From positions 135,994,533 through 136,058,532 of the forward strand of contig OX336393.1 in assembly GCA_946902985.2 (NCBI GenBank): a DNA stretch of 64,000 nucleotides, in the 5' to 3' direction. The stretch's first letter is position 1. Each line of letters begins with the position of its first letter. Source of the stretch: Meconema thalassinum. Its lineage: Eukaryota > Arthropoda > Insecta > Orthoptera > Tettigoniidae. Below the pieces are notes generated by a model. That model saw nothing but the letters and a program-made list of their open reading frames with translations. It had not been told where the DNA came from and did no database searches. This document shows positions 21,100 through 31,844 of this stretch, piece by piece. Made by a program: the position numbers and the translations under genes.

Positions 21100-21639
21100 G
21101 TGTGGAGAACAGTGTGATACATATCACGTAATGGAGTGCAAGAAGAGAGCGGTCTCTCTGACTGAACTTTGCTCTGATTCTTGAGCCTGATGTAATGTAT
21201 ATATTTTGCACACTGTGCTTAATAAAGTTATTATAATGTTCGATTTGTAAACTCGTGAAATAGATCAAGTCCGTAATTGTTTCATCAAGATCCTACTATC
21301 CATTTATACGAGATATTTTGTGGTTGGATTTAATTTATTGTCTGCACACAACATAATAAGTAAGACGTACAAGAAGAAAAAGAAAGAACCAATGCTATTC
21401 TATCGCTGCAGTTTGTACAAAGAAGGACGTACCAAAAAACAACCACCCCCTCCCATCGCTGCAGTGCCCCCAAAGTAACACATTCAAAGAAAGAACCCCT
21501 CATGTCGCATGCCGTGTGTGCAAAGTAAGATGTATAATTCATATAAATAACAGCCTGGTCATTGTTACTAGCTCTACACTCCCAGATGATATCCAACATG
21601 ACAGTCTAACAGAAAATATTGTTGCTTATTTTAGGGGTT
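21100..21639. other. no gene recognised
   Basis: Mixed sequence with short open frames on both strands, none resembling a known family. CTTAATAAAG at 21218-21227 could be a polyadenylation signal for the frame upstream. Confidence 0.35.
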
Positions 21640-22010
21640 ACGACATCGCAGTCATATAGCCTAGTGTATTTTTGGGTGTGGGAGGCGCGCTCGCGAGCGT
21701 GGAATTCGTTTATTAACCTGTGTTATTGTGATGGCTATACTAGTGTGTGTATTTGTAAATTGGGGATAGGATTGGGAAGGTGGTGGCCGTGGCCATAGGA
21801 ACCATACCAGTATTTTCCTGGAAACCCACTTCCAGGATGTCTGAGGTGGGATTCGAACCTTTTTATTCTCAGTTTTCCCTCATGACGTTAAATGTAGCCC
21901 GTTCCAGCCCTCCCACCAAAATTAAAATTTCTTGGCAAAGCCAAAAATCAAACCCAGACCTCAGGGGAGACCAGAATGCTAGCCGCTACACCACGAGGTG
22001 GTCCAGAGCC
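21640..22010 (-). repeat. tRNA-derived SINE, family A
   Basis: Read on the minus strand it starts with a tRNA-like head (GTGGTGTAGCGGCTAGCATT, then TCTGGGTTTGA) and continues into the family body, GAATCCCACCTCAGACATCC. It lies head to head with a different SINE starting at 22012. Confidence 0.65.
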
Positions 22011-22011
22011 T

Positions 22012-22236
22012 ACTGGCTGCGTGGCTCAGCGGTAACGTTCTCGCCAGCATTAACCAAGGTTGCAGGATTGAATCCTGGGGCAGCCAGCTGGTACCTGAGG
22101 GTGAGCAAATTCGAGGGGGCCGTGTCGGTAGATTTAGTGGCACGTTAAATATCCCCTCCGAGGCATTCAGTCCGGCACCCCGGCGCCTCTAACAGTAGTT
22201 GAAAGGGACGTAAAACCAATAACAATATTATTAGGT
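22012..22236 (+). repeat. tRNA-derived SINE, family D
   Basis: The head has A-box-like TGGCTCAGCGGTAACG and B-box-like GGATTGAATCC. The body reads GGGGGCCGTGTCGGTAGATT and ends GAAAGGGACGTAAAACCAAT before an AT-rich tail. No acceptor stem pairing is evident. Confidence 0.7.
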
Positions 22237-23170
22237 CCAGAACATTGACTATTGGCGTTTTGGATTTTTTTTTCTGATTTCGGTCGTTTGGGACCTGGGC
22301 ACAGATCATTTTACGTTGTCGTTTGTTGTGTTATAACACAAAAGAACATACTGACCTACAGCGTATAGATTGTTTTCATAATTAATATCATTAGCCTACT
22401 GATTTCAGTTAAACAATTCCAGTAAGACACCTTTTCCCTTCGGATCTTTCAAAATGGAAGTGTTCTAAAAGTAATTGATGACCAGAGTTAAACAATTCCA
22501 ATGAGACACTTATAGCGGTTAAAATCATAGCCTTTAGTAGCAAATAGCATGGCTTTTTTGAAAAAGTTTTGTTCCGTGAACAGTCTCAATCTTCAGTAAA
22601 ACGAAATTTAAAAGATTTTTAATAGGTCAACACGATTGTACCAATTGAAGAGGTAATTTCAAAAACGAGGCAAGTCCAAAAATTGACGGTTTGAGATAAA
22701 CACATATTTTTCCTCTTCAAGGCCAGCTCTACGGATAGACATTATCGCTGTTTCCAAAAAGCAGACAGGTCGGGTGATATACGAGTCTGAAATATTGCAG
22801 ATTCTACAAAAATAAAAGTCCAATGCTTTTTGAAGATAATTAACCACCTGGAATGTTTAGCATGATTTGTACTTTGTTAGGATTTACATAATGAATAATC
22901 GTATTTGAGGATTAAAATAGTTTTCATTTTTGTATCCAGCTAAGATTTCGGCAAAACTCAGACTAGTGCAAAGGTTTTTAAAAAGGTTTTCTCAACTATT
23001 CTCATAAAAATATATTTTCTTTATGTGCAATGTAAAGCTGTTAGTGAGACAATAGTCTAAAATTAATTTTTATGTCATTCAGCGCAAATGAGGCTATATT
23101 TTTTTGTTAAGTTTCTGTTCAATTTAATTTTTAATTACATTTGTGTATTGAGGACTGAACGGTGGTTGAT
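22237..23170. other. unclassified AT-rich sequence
   Basis: It holds a pair of imperfect direct copies of AGTTAAACAATTCCA (near 22408 and 22487) and the motif GGTCAACACGATTGTACC at 22625, which recurs at 59370. It is probably old repeat sequence. No protein or RNA gene is recognised. Confidence 0.35.
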
Positions 23171-23204
23171 CAAACAGCTCCCAGCCAAACTTCAGCAGAA
23201 CAGT

Positions 23205-23509
23205 TGCTGTCCTGTTCTTGCTCCTAGCGGATGTCCACCTTTCCTCAAGAAATTTCTGTCCTCCGGTCAGCATTTTCACACTGACGAAGAACTGAAGACT
23301 ACTGTTCCATTCGCAGGCAGCAGACTTCTATGACACAGGACTACAAAAGTTGATACCACGCTACGACAAGTGTCCCAATTCGTTTGGGGACTATGTTGAA
23401 AAATAGCTGATGCATTGCTGTAACTTTTACCAATAAAGTTTTGCATATAACTATGTTCTCTTTTTCTATGTTTTTAATAGCGAAACTTATTTTCTGGATG
23501 CGCCTCGTA
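23205..23509 (+). pseudogene. mariner transposase C-terminal fragment with 3' inverted repeat
   Basis: Across two frames the plus strand gives LKKFLSSGQHFHTDEELKTT, then DFYDTGLQKLIPRYDKC and SFGDYVEK before TAG. This is the expected C-terminus of a mariner transposase. It continues into TTATTTTCTGGATGCGCCTC at 23489-23508, a mariner-type terminal inverted repeat, next to a TA. The catalytic region and 5' end are absent. Confidence 0.75.
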
Positions 23510-23574
23510 AATAGACTGTGCGATATGTCTTGTATTTTCTCTCTCGACTACTGTCAAACACATTTATTTGTTTA

Positions 23575-23855
23575 TTTATCAGATATGAATATAGCCCTTA
23601 GAGGTAAATTAGAATAAAAAAATCCTCTCGGCACGCCGGAAGGCGGAGGTAGATTTCACCGGGCAACCTAGGGGATAGGCTATAATAGGCAAAATATGCA
23701 GGTTTTCGTAGAACGATCAGAACTCATTTCTTGCGAGAAAGTATTTTACAATGTAATTGGAGCACAATTAACTTATCTTTCGTCTTACTTTGCATATTTT
23801 TAACATTTTATTCTGTTAGGGGGACGGCAACCTTCTTGTCATTTGCGGTCCATTT
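23575..23855 (-). repeat. repeat family R, distal part (interrupted by H4)
   Basis: It aligns in reverse to 32880-33092 plus 33438-33500 (GAAGGCGGAGGTAGATTTCA, TTGCCTATTATA, GACAAGAAGGTT). H4 separates it from the rest of this R copy, which begins at 25367. The copy at 33 kb carries a SINE that this copy lacks. Confidence 0.65.
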
Positions 23856-25366
23856 TTAGACTATTTTCAATTTTGAAAAGAAAAAAAAAGGCTTATGAGA
23901 TCACCTTTTGTCCGTGTGTGTGCGTGTGTGTGTGTGTGTCCCACTAATAAATTCTAAACGGCTGGAGCGATTTCAATGAAACTCGGTAAGTTCATAGCAC
24001 TATTCCGGGCGACCCCGATCGTTCCCTTCACATTTTGTTACGTCTCACCAATCCAACATGGCGGCTGTGCGAAATATGTCACCAGCATTCATTATCTCCG
24101 AAACTATTCCCGATATCAACCTGGAATTTATTACAGTGATAAAGGGAATTACTAGAAGCTCATCTATGTGACTCGATAAAAACTGGTAACTACAAAACCA
24201 ACATGGCGGCCACGCGAATTTGCGACTTTTAACTAGACGTTTCTCGCGATTTAACCACCCAAACGCAATAAAACTTGGTACAGTATATGCATATAAACAT
24301 TGTAATGCACCGACATCTAACTTCGTTCATTGTTTCCATAACCACAAGATGGCGGATGTGCGAAATATTTCACCGGCATTCTATATCTCTGAAACTATTA
24401 GCGGTATCACCCTGAAATGTTGTGCGCAAATAAAGGGCACTACTGGAGGTTCATCTATAAGACTTTCAAAATCCAGTTGACTACAAAACGAATATGGCGA
24501 CCAAGCGAAATTGAAAATTTCAAATAGACCGTTCTCGCGATTTATTGTTCCAAACGCAATGAAATCTGGTACAGAAAATGTTTATACACATTGTAATGCA
24601 CTGGTATCTAACTAAGTTCAATTGTTTACATAACTTCAAGATGGCGGCTTTGCGAATTTTAAAATTAAGTTTTTATTTCTTGTGTCGTAATCAAGCGATC
24701 GAAGTGAAAGTTTGAATAATGAACCTACGCAATAATTTTCCTTTAATGGTACATGACTATGGCCTATACATGTAACAATTCAACATGGCGATCATCCGAA
24801 ATATTTAGACGGCTCTGAATATCTACGAATCTATTATAGCAAACAAACTGAATTTTTTTTATGTTCATAGGGGCTATGAACTTAAGTTCACCTATAGGAC
24901 TTAAAATAATCTGGTGATCACAAATCCAACATGGTGGTTACGCGAATTATAAATATTCACATGGACGTTTCTCGCAATTTAACCGTCCGGGTGCAGTGAA
25001 ACTTGGTACAATAAATCCTTATACGAATGTTAATCCACTGGCATCTAATTTATTTCAATTGTTTCCATAACCACAAGATGGCAGCTGTGCGAAATTTTAA
25101 AATCTCCTGGTTACTTCTTGTGTCCTAATCATGAGATTGAAATTTGAATGCTACATGTACTCAATAATCTTCATGTAACAGTACATAACTCTAGGACCTA
25201 CATATATAAAATCCAACATGGTGACCATCCGAAATATTTAGTCGGTTCTCAATATCTACGAATCTATTACAGCAATCAAACTGAAATTATGTATGTTGAT
25301 AGTGACAGTTAACATAAGTAGGATGTATGAAAATAGGCTGTATAGTTCTTCACGGAACTACTTGTT
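23856..25366 (-). mobile_element. HINE-like element H4 with ~145-bp tandem core
   Basis: Read on the minus strand it opens AACAAGTAGTTCCGTGAAGA with subterminal GCCTATTTTCAT. It ends with a hairpin and CTAA-like sequence at 23856-23862. A GTGTGTGT microsatellite follows the hairpin at 23914-23940. The core has nine ATGG(C/T)G motifs at 24058, 24203, 24349, 24494, 24641, 24785, 24931, 25078 and 25218, spaced 140-147 bases. The matching empty site at 32905-32925 shows insertion without target duplication. There is no protein. Confidence 0.7.
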
Positions 25367-26437
25367 ATACTTGTTGTCACACCATCCTTATGCAAGGTTT
25401 GGAACTGATGTGTAACTATCTAACAGTCTGTTACTTCTTCACGTCAAATTTTATCTCCCGCAGAGATGTTGGTTGATTCCTCAGTTTAGGGCTGCGACAA
25501 CGCGGCCATGTAACCCCGTGTACTTTGGGTGTGTGTAGAATCTGTCTGATAAACGGTGTTAAGTGTGATGGCTGTATTAGTCTGTAATTCAGGTAAGGAC
25601 TGCAGACGGTCAAATTCAAGTAGTAGTTCCTAATGTTTGTACCAAATATACCGTCAACGTCACCTAGCAGTGAACTTGGCTACTAGATGCCACCGCAACC
25701 AGTAACTTGCAACGAACGTTGGACTTCCCCTCTGAAGGAAAGCATACTGAGGGATTTTCAGCGCTCTTTGAAAATCCGACGACTTCGGCCGGCTTTGAAC
25801 CCGCGACCTCGGGCATAGAAGTTCAGCATGTACCAGCTAGGCTACGTCACCGAAGCCGCTTCCCACATAGTCAGATGGAAATTGAATGTGATCTCGTTGT
25901 CATGGCAACCTCTGATAGCTCATCCCTCATCAATTTAGAAGCGTTGTCATGGTAACCTCTTATGGCTCTTGGCATTTTCTTCTAATTCCGAAATCATTTT
26001 TCTCATCCCTTGGCGTAATGGTGGGTTGTATCAAAAATTCTTTCAGACAAAAGTTTTAGGTAATTATTAGGGGAATATCGTCCATTTTGTACGGTTTTGA
26101 TATTGGGCCTATTAAGAGAGATATGATTAATGTTTCCCGAAAAACTCACTTTTCTCCACCCCATTGTTCAATGGTAGGTGCTATCAAAAAACTTTTTAAA
26201 CATAAACTTTTGGCCCTTATCCAGCACATAATATGGACTTTGAAGGGATTCGATATTTCACATATTAAGAGAGTTATAGTGATATTTCACTTTTTCGAAA
26301 AACGCCCCCCATTTTTAGCCCCTTCTACCGATTTTCCCCATTAACGAACTTGACCGAGATTTTATAGGGATACATATCATGTAAAAAATTCAAAGTGATT
26401 GGTGCAAAATTACGGCAGTTATCGTGTCCACGAGAAA

Positions 26438-26487
<50 letters not shown>

Positions 26488-26608
26488 TTTGAACTGACGG
26501 TGGTTTTGGGGTCTGGGGGATGTGAAACGGGAAGATATGTCGAAATTTTCCGGAAGTCGAAACATGGTACCCATTGCAATAGTTAGCTTTCTAATGAAAT
26601 CTACCTAA
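25367..26608 (-). repeat. repeat family R, copy a
   Basis: A reverse-oriented copy of sequence also found at 27045-27996 and 31845-33092. It includes a tRNA-like block around 25780-25870 (minus strand GGTTCAAAGCCGGCC as B-box-like). The distal half shares the SINE-A tail (GTACACGGGG, TATCAGACAG). Nothing codes for protein. It forms one arm of a large inverted pair with copy b. Confidence 0.6.
26441..26482. repeat. (AT)n microsatellite
   Basis: About 20 TA units within repeat R. The equivalent place in the copy at 29.7 kb is where the 164-bp array element inserted. Confidence 0.95.
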
Positions 26609-26634
26609 CTACAGCTTAGTTTAGAATAAATGAT

Positions 26635-27022
26635 GATAATAATAATAATAATAATAATATAATAATAATAATAATAATGGCATATCCTCAGGATGGGCAA
26701 TGAGAGACTGACCAAAAGGATTCTTAACCTTGCCCTGGCAATGAAAGTTAAAAACACCTGGCTGCTTGAAGTTGGAAAAGATCTTCAGAAAATAGGCATC
26801 ACAGATTTCATTATACTAGACAAAGCTAAGTTCAGAGAATTAGTCGATAATCACCGCTTTGCAGACCATCCAAGCACTATCACCAACAAAACCTGGTCAG
26901 AAGATCGCAAGAGAAGCCACAGCAAGAAGATGAGGAAATTTTGGGAGAAGAGAAAGTCAATGCCATCAGCTAAATAAGTTCAATCGCGCTCCTTATGACG
27001 AAGAATAAAGAATAATAATAGT
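26635..27022 (+). pseudogene. RTE-like C-terminal fragment between TAA tracts
   Basis: An open frame (about 26680-26977) reads HILRMGNERLTKRILNLALA and ends in a basic segment, KRSHSKKMRKFWEKRK. It matches the end of the element at 15859-17490. A (TAA)n tract lies on both sides: 26635-26678 upstream, and after GAATAAAG at 27004-27020 downstream. It sits between the inverted R arms a and b. Confidence 0.7.
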
Positions 27023-27044
27023 GCTGATAATAAAAACAATAATT

Positions 27045-27996
27045 AGGTAGATTTCATTAGAAAGCTAACTATTGCAATGGGTACCATGTTTCGACTTCGG
27101 GAAAATTTCGACATATCTTCGCGTTTCACATCCCCCAGACCCCAAAACCACCGTCAGTTCAAAAGTTCATATATAATTTATGTATGTATATATATCAGTT
27201 TCTTGTGGACACGATAACTGCCGTAATTTTGCACCAATCACTTGGAATTTTTTACCGAATATGTATACCTATAAAATCTCGGTCGAGTTCGTTAATGGGC
27301 AAAATCGGTCAAAGGGGATGAAAATGGGAGGCTTTTTTTTCTCGAAAAATTGAAATATCGCTATAACTCTCTTAATATCTGAAATATTGAATCCATTTTA
27401 AGTTCATACTATGTGTCGGATAAGGCCCTAAAATTTATGTTTGATAAGTTTTTTTCATAGCACCAACCATTGATCAAAGGGGTGGGAAAAAGTGGGTTTT
27501 TCGGGAAACATTAATCATATCTCTGTTGATAGGCACAATATCAACACCGTACAAAATGGACAATATTCCTCCAATAATTACCTAAAACTTTTGTCTGAAA
27601 GAATTTTTGATATGACCCACCATTACGCCAGGGGGGAGCAAAATGAATTAAGTTATAAGAAAATGCCAAGTGCCAAGAGAGATTGCCATGACAACTTTAC
27701 TTTTAATTGATGAGGGATGAGCCATCAGCAGTTGCTATGACAGCGCCACTGCACGAAATCACATTCAGTTTTCCATCTGTCTGTGGGAAGCGACTTCGGT
27801 ATCGGAACTGGTAGCATGCTGAACCTCTATGCTCAAGGTCGCGGGTTCAAACCCGGCTGAAGTCGTCGGATTTAATAAGAGCGCTAAAAACCCTGAGTAT
27901 GCTTTCCTTCGGAGGGGAAGTTACAACGTTCGTTGCGAGTTGATGGTTCCGGTGGCATCTGGTAGCCAAGTTCACAGCTAGGTGTCGATGGTAGTA
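27045..27996 (+). repeat. repeat family R, copy b
   Basis: It begins TTAGGTAGATTTCATTAGAA, the inverse of the end of copy a (26583-26608). It ends at GGTGTCGATGGTAGTA where H5 starts. It includes the tRNA-like block near 27800-27870 (GGGTTCAAACCCGG). Confidence 0.6.
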
Positions 27997-29562
27997 TTAG
28001 CCTACTTTCGATTTTTGCAAAAAATGAAAGTAGACTTATGAGATCACTACAGGGCGAAAAAAGTGTGTCTGTCTGTGTGTGTGTGTGTGTGTGTATGTGT
28101 GTGTGTGAGTCTGTGTGTGTGTTTGTGTGTGTGTGAGTGTGTGTACTCTGAATGTCTGTCCCCCCCTATCAATTCGAACACGGTGAGCGCAAATTGAACG
28201 AAATTTGGTACAAAGGTAGCACTAGCAAAAGGCAGCCCAGTGTCATGTTTTATATCGCCGCCATCTTGACGGAAACGTAATGGCGGCCACACAAATGTTC
28301 AAAGCTAAAATCAAATTACGACTAACCTAATCATCCGATCTCTACCAAATTTTGCAACAACATACCTTTATGGGGGCAGCATCCTTTGACCAAACTAATA
28401 GGTCATCAGCTTAATAGTTTGCGGATGGCGGCCTTCTTTGTGTGAAAATCGATTGCCCCTAATAATTCGAACACGGTGAAACCGAATAGAACGAAATTTG
28501 GTACAGAGGTAGTACTAGCAAAGGGCACCCCAGTGTCATGTTTTATATCGCCGCCATCTTGACGGAAACGTAATGGCGGCCACACAAATGTTCAAAGCTT
28601 AAATCAAATTACGACTAACCTAATCATCCGATCTTTACCAAATTTTGCAACAACATACCTTTATGGAGGAAGCATCCTTTGACAAATCTAATAGGTCATT
28701 AGCCTAATATTTTGCGTATGGCGGCCATCTTTGTGTCAAAATCGATTACCCCTATTAATTCGAACACGGTGAAACCGAATGGAACGAAATTTGGTACAGA
28801 GGTAGCACTAGAAAAGGCCACCTCAGTGTAATGTTTTATATCACCGCCATCTTGACGGAAACGTAATCGCGGCCACCCAAATGTTAAAGGCTAAAATGTA
28901 ATTACGACCAACCTAATAATCTCGTCTCTACCAAATTTTGCATCAACAAATCTTTATGTGGGAAGCATATTCTGACCAAACTGCTAGATCATCAGCCCAA
29001 TAGTTTGCAGATGATGGCCAAGTATGTGTGCAAATCGATTCCCCCTATCAATTCAAACACGGTGAAACCGATTTGAACGAAATTTGGTACAGAGGTAGCA
29101 CTAGCAAAAGGCACCTCAGTGTCATGTTTTATATCGCCGCCATCTTGACGGAAACGGAATGACGGCCACCCAAATGTTAAAAGCTTAAATCAAATTTCGA
29201 CCATCCTAATAATTTGATCTCTACCGGATTTTGCAACAACATGCCTTTTTGTGGAAAGCATCTTATGACTGACTACAAGGTCATCAGCCCAATAGTTTGC
29301 AAATAGCGGCCATGTATGTGTGCAAATCCATTCCCCAGATCAATTCAAACACGGTGAAACCGAATTGAATGAATTTTTTTACAGAGGTAGCACTAGCAAA
29401 GGGCACCTCATATTCATGTTTAATATCCCTATAGCACGTTGTATTTCAACAAGCTACTACAACCAATATTCAATTATACTCCTTCAAAAGGACAAAGAGT
29501 TATAACAATATCCATGCATTTAGGAGCAAGTATGCTATATGTTCTTTACTGAACATCTTGTT
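27997..29562 (-). mobile_element. HINE-like element H5 with 293-bp tandem array
   Basis: The left end has TTAGCCTACTTTCG, a hairpin (CCTACTTTC...GAAAGTAG) and a GTCT/GTGT microsatellite at 28064-28145. The right end, read on the minus strand, is AACAAGATGTTCAGTAAAGA, a diverged form of the family 5' block. The core is a tandem array with the landmark AATTC(G/A)AACACGGTG at 28171, 28464, 28757, 29050 and 29342, spacing 292-293. Each unit also holds GCCGCCATCTTGACGG or a close variant. No protein is encoded. Confidence 0.6.
28064..28145. repeat. GTCT/GTGT compound microsatellite
   Basis: TGTCTGTCTG followed by GTGTGT repeats next to the hairpin end of H5. The open frame of repeated His-Thr on the other strand is an artefact of this tract. 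Confidence 0.95.
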
Positions 29563-29580
29563 TTTAATTATGTAGCCTAT

Positions 29581-29736
29581 TTTAGGTAGATTTCATCAGA
29601 AAGCTAACTATTGCAATGGGTGCCATGTTTCGACTTCCGGAAAATTTCGACATATCTTCGCGTTTCACATCCCCCAGACTCCCAAACCACCGTCAGTTCA
29701 AAAGTTTATATATATGTGTGTGTTAATATATGCATA
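29581..29736 (+). repeat. repeat family R, copy c, first part
   Basis: It starts TAGGTAGATTTCATCAGAAA as in copy b and is interrupted at its AT-rich microsatellite by the tandem-array element. It resumes at 31845. Confidence 0.6.
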
Positions 29737-31844
29737 TACAACCTGACCCGGCAGACGTTGTCCTGCCAATCAAAGAAAGTGTTGTAACTTTGTTTCTTGA
29801 AGTGTTTTGGATACACAATATTTTTTTCAATGTCTGTTAACTGCCTCTAAACTATCGTGAATTGAATTAACTAATTTAGAAACATTCGTTGGAGCGTGCA
29901 CAACAACTCTCCAATGTTTCATCGCAAACGGATAAATGGCAGCTAACGCATACTCGATTTGGTTTAATTGATTCGTGCGCTGTCACTCATTTGTTGAATC
30001 TACTCGCGCTCTTCCAACTGCGAAATGGATTTACTAAGTTAGAAAGCTTCACGTAAGTGTACACAACAACTCATCAATGTTTCATCGCAATCGATGAATA
30101 GTATATGAACGCATACAGGATTTTGTTGGAACGCTTCGCGCGTCGTCACTCATTTGTTACTTCTACTCGTGCGCTACCAATATTGTAAAATGGATTTACC
30201 AAGTTGAACACCTTCTCTGGCGTGTACACAACAACTCCTCAAAGTTTCATCGGAATCGGATGAATGACATATGAACGCATAAGTGATTTTCTTGAAATGA
30301 TTCGCGTGCCTTCACTCATTTGTTGAATCTACTCATGCGCTACCTATTGTAAAATAGATTTACTAAGCCTGAAACTTTCTCAGGCGTGTACTCAATGATT
30401 CAACAAGGTATGATCGCAATCGGATGAATGATATATGACCGCATACGGGACATTGTGGAAACGATTCGCGCACCGTCGCTCATTTGTTGAATCTACTCGT
30501 GCGCTACTTATTAAAAACTGGATTTACTAAGACAGAAACATTTCCTGGAGTGTACACAACAATTCACCAAAGTTTCATCGCAATCGGATAAATGGTATAT
30601 GGCCGCATACGGTACTTTGTTGAAATGATTCGCGTGCCGTCACACATTTGTTGAATCTACTCGTGGGCTACCTGTTGTAAAATGGATTTATTAAGCCAGA
30701 AACTTTCCGTAGGGTGTACACAACATCTCACCCAAGTTTCATCGTAATCGGACGAATGGTATTTGAACAAATACGGGACCTTATTGAAACGCATCGCGCG
30801 TCGTCGCTTATTTGTTGAATCTACTCGTGCGAAACCTCCTGTGAAATGGATTTACTAAGTTAGAAACCCTCACGTAAGTGTACACAACATCTCACCCAAG
30901 TTTCATTGCAATCGGATGAATGGTATATGAACGCATACGGGACTTTGATTAAAAGTTCGCGCGTCGTTGCTCATTTGTTGAATCTACTCGTGAGCTACCT
31001 ATTGTAAAATGGATTTACTAAGTTAGAAACGCTCACGTAAGTGTACACAACATCTCACCCAAGTTTCATCGCTATCGGACGAATGGTATTTGAACGCATA
31101 CGGGACTTTGTTGAAACGCTTCGCACGTCGCCGCTCATTTGTTGAATCTACTCGGGCGCATCCTCCTGTGAAATGGATTACTAAGTTAGAAGCCTTCACT
31201 TAAGTGTACACAACAACTCATCAAAGTTTCATCTCAATCTATGAATGTAATATAAACTTATACGGGATTTTGTTGAAACGCTTCGCGCGTCGTCGCTCAT
31301 TTGTTTAATCTATTCGTGCGCTATCTATTGTAAAATGGATTTACTAAGCCAAACACCTTCCCTGGAGCTCACTCAACATATCACCCAAGTTTCATGGCAA
31401 TCGGATGAATGGTATATGAACGCATACGGGACTTAGAAACGCTCTAACGTGCAGAGACAAACAGTAGAATTTGACATCACTGCCACCTTTGGTATAAAAC
31501 ACAACTTTTCGCCACGGGCGGAGTGTATGTAATGGCGGTAGTTGCACAGGTTGCGACCAGGTGGCTCTAACGTGCAGAGACAAACCGTCCAAAGACATCA
31601 GCTTTCACGAAGGCCAAGGCTAGTGGTTTCCTTGACGACTGTTTTTGACTGTATATTGTGGGTCTAAAATTGTGTGTAAATTGTGGTTCTAAAATTGTGT
31701 TCATTCCACCTACCGGGTCAGATAGTGTATCTAAACCATACATGGACCCACCCTAATATACATACCAAATTCCATCAAAATCGGTTCAGTCGTTTAGGAG
31801 GAGTTCAGTCACATACACACGTGTCGAAGAATTATATATATAAA
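29737..31844 (+). mobile_element. unclassified element with ~164-bp tandem array
   Basis: The insert begins ACAACCTGACCCGGCAGACG and ends with AAATCGGTTCAGTCGTTTAG, ACACACGTGTCG and an ATATAT tail. Both borders lie in the AT-rich tract of repeat R. Between them about ten units of about 164 bases repeat. TTGTTGAATCTACTCG-type landmarks occur at 29991, 30154, 30320, 30484, 30649, 30812, 30975, 31139 and 31301. The final third (31445-31840) is non-repetitive. There is no protein and no clear terminal inverted repeat, so the class is open. Confidence 0.6.
29860..31440 (+). repeat. ~164-bp tandem repeat array
   Basis: Spacings between landmarks are 163, 166, 164, 165, 163, 163, 164 and 162. Each unit carries TGTACACAACA, AAGTTTCATCGCAATCGGAT and a GCATACGGGAC block. 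Units differ by scattered substitutions, so the array is not newly amplified. Confidence 0.85.

Noticed and set aside
28047..28292. 81-codon minus-strand frame with His-Thr repeats
   Set aside because: It is a translation of the GT microsatellite of H5.
29860..31440. CRISPR-like or regularly spaced repeat
   Set aside because: Units are contiguous at about 164 bases with no separate unique spacers, in a eukaryotic repeat context; this is a tandem array.
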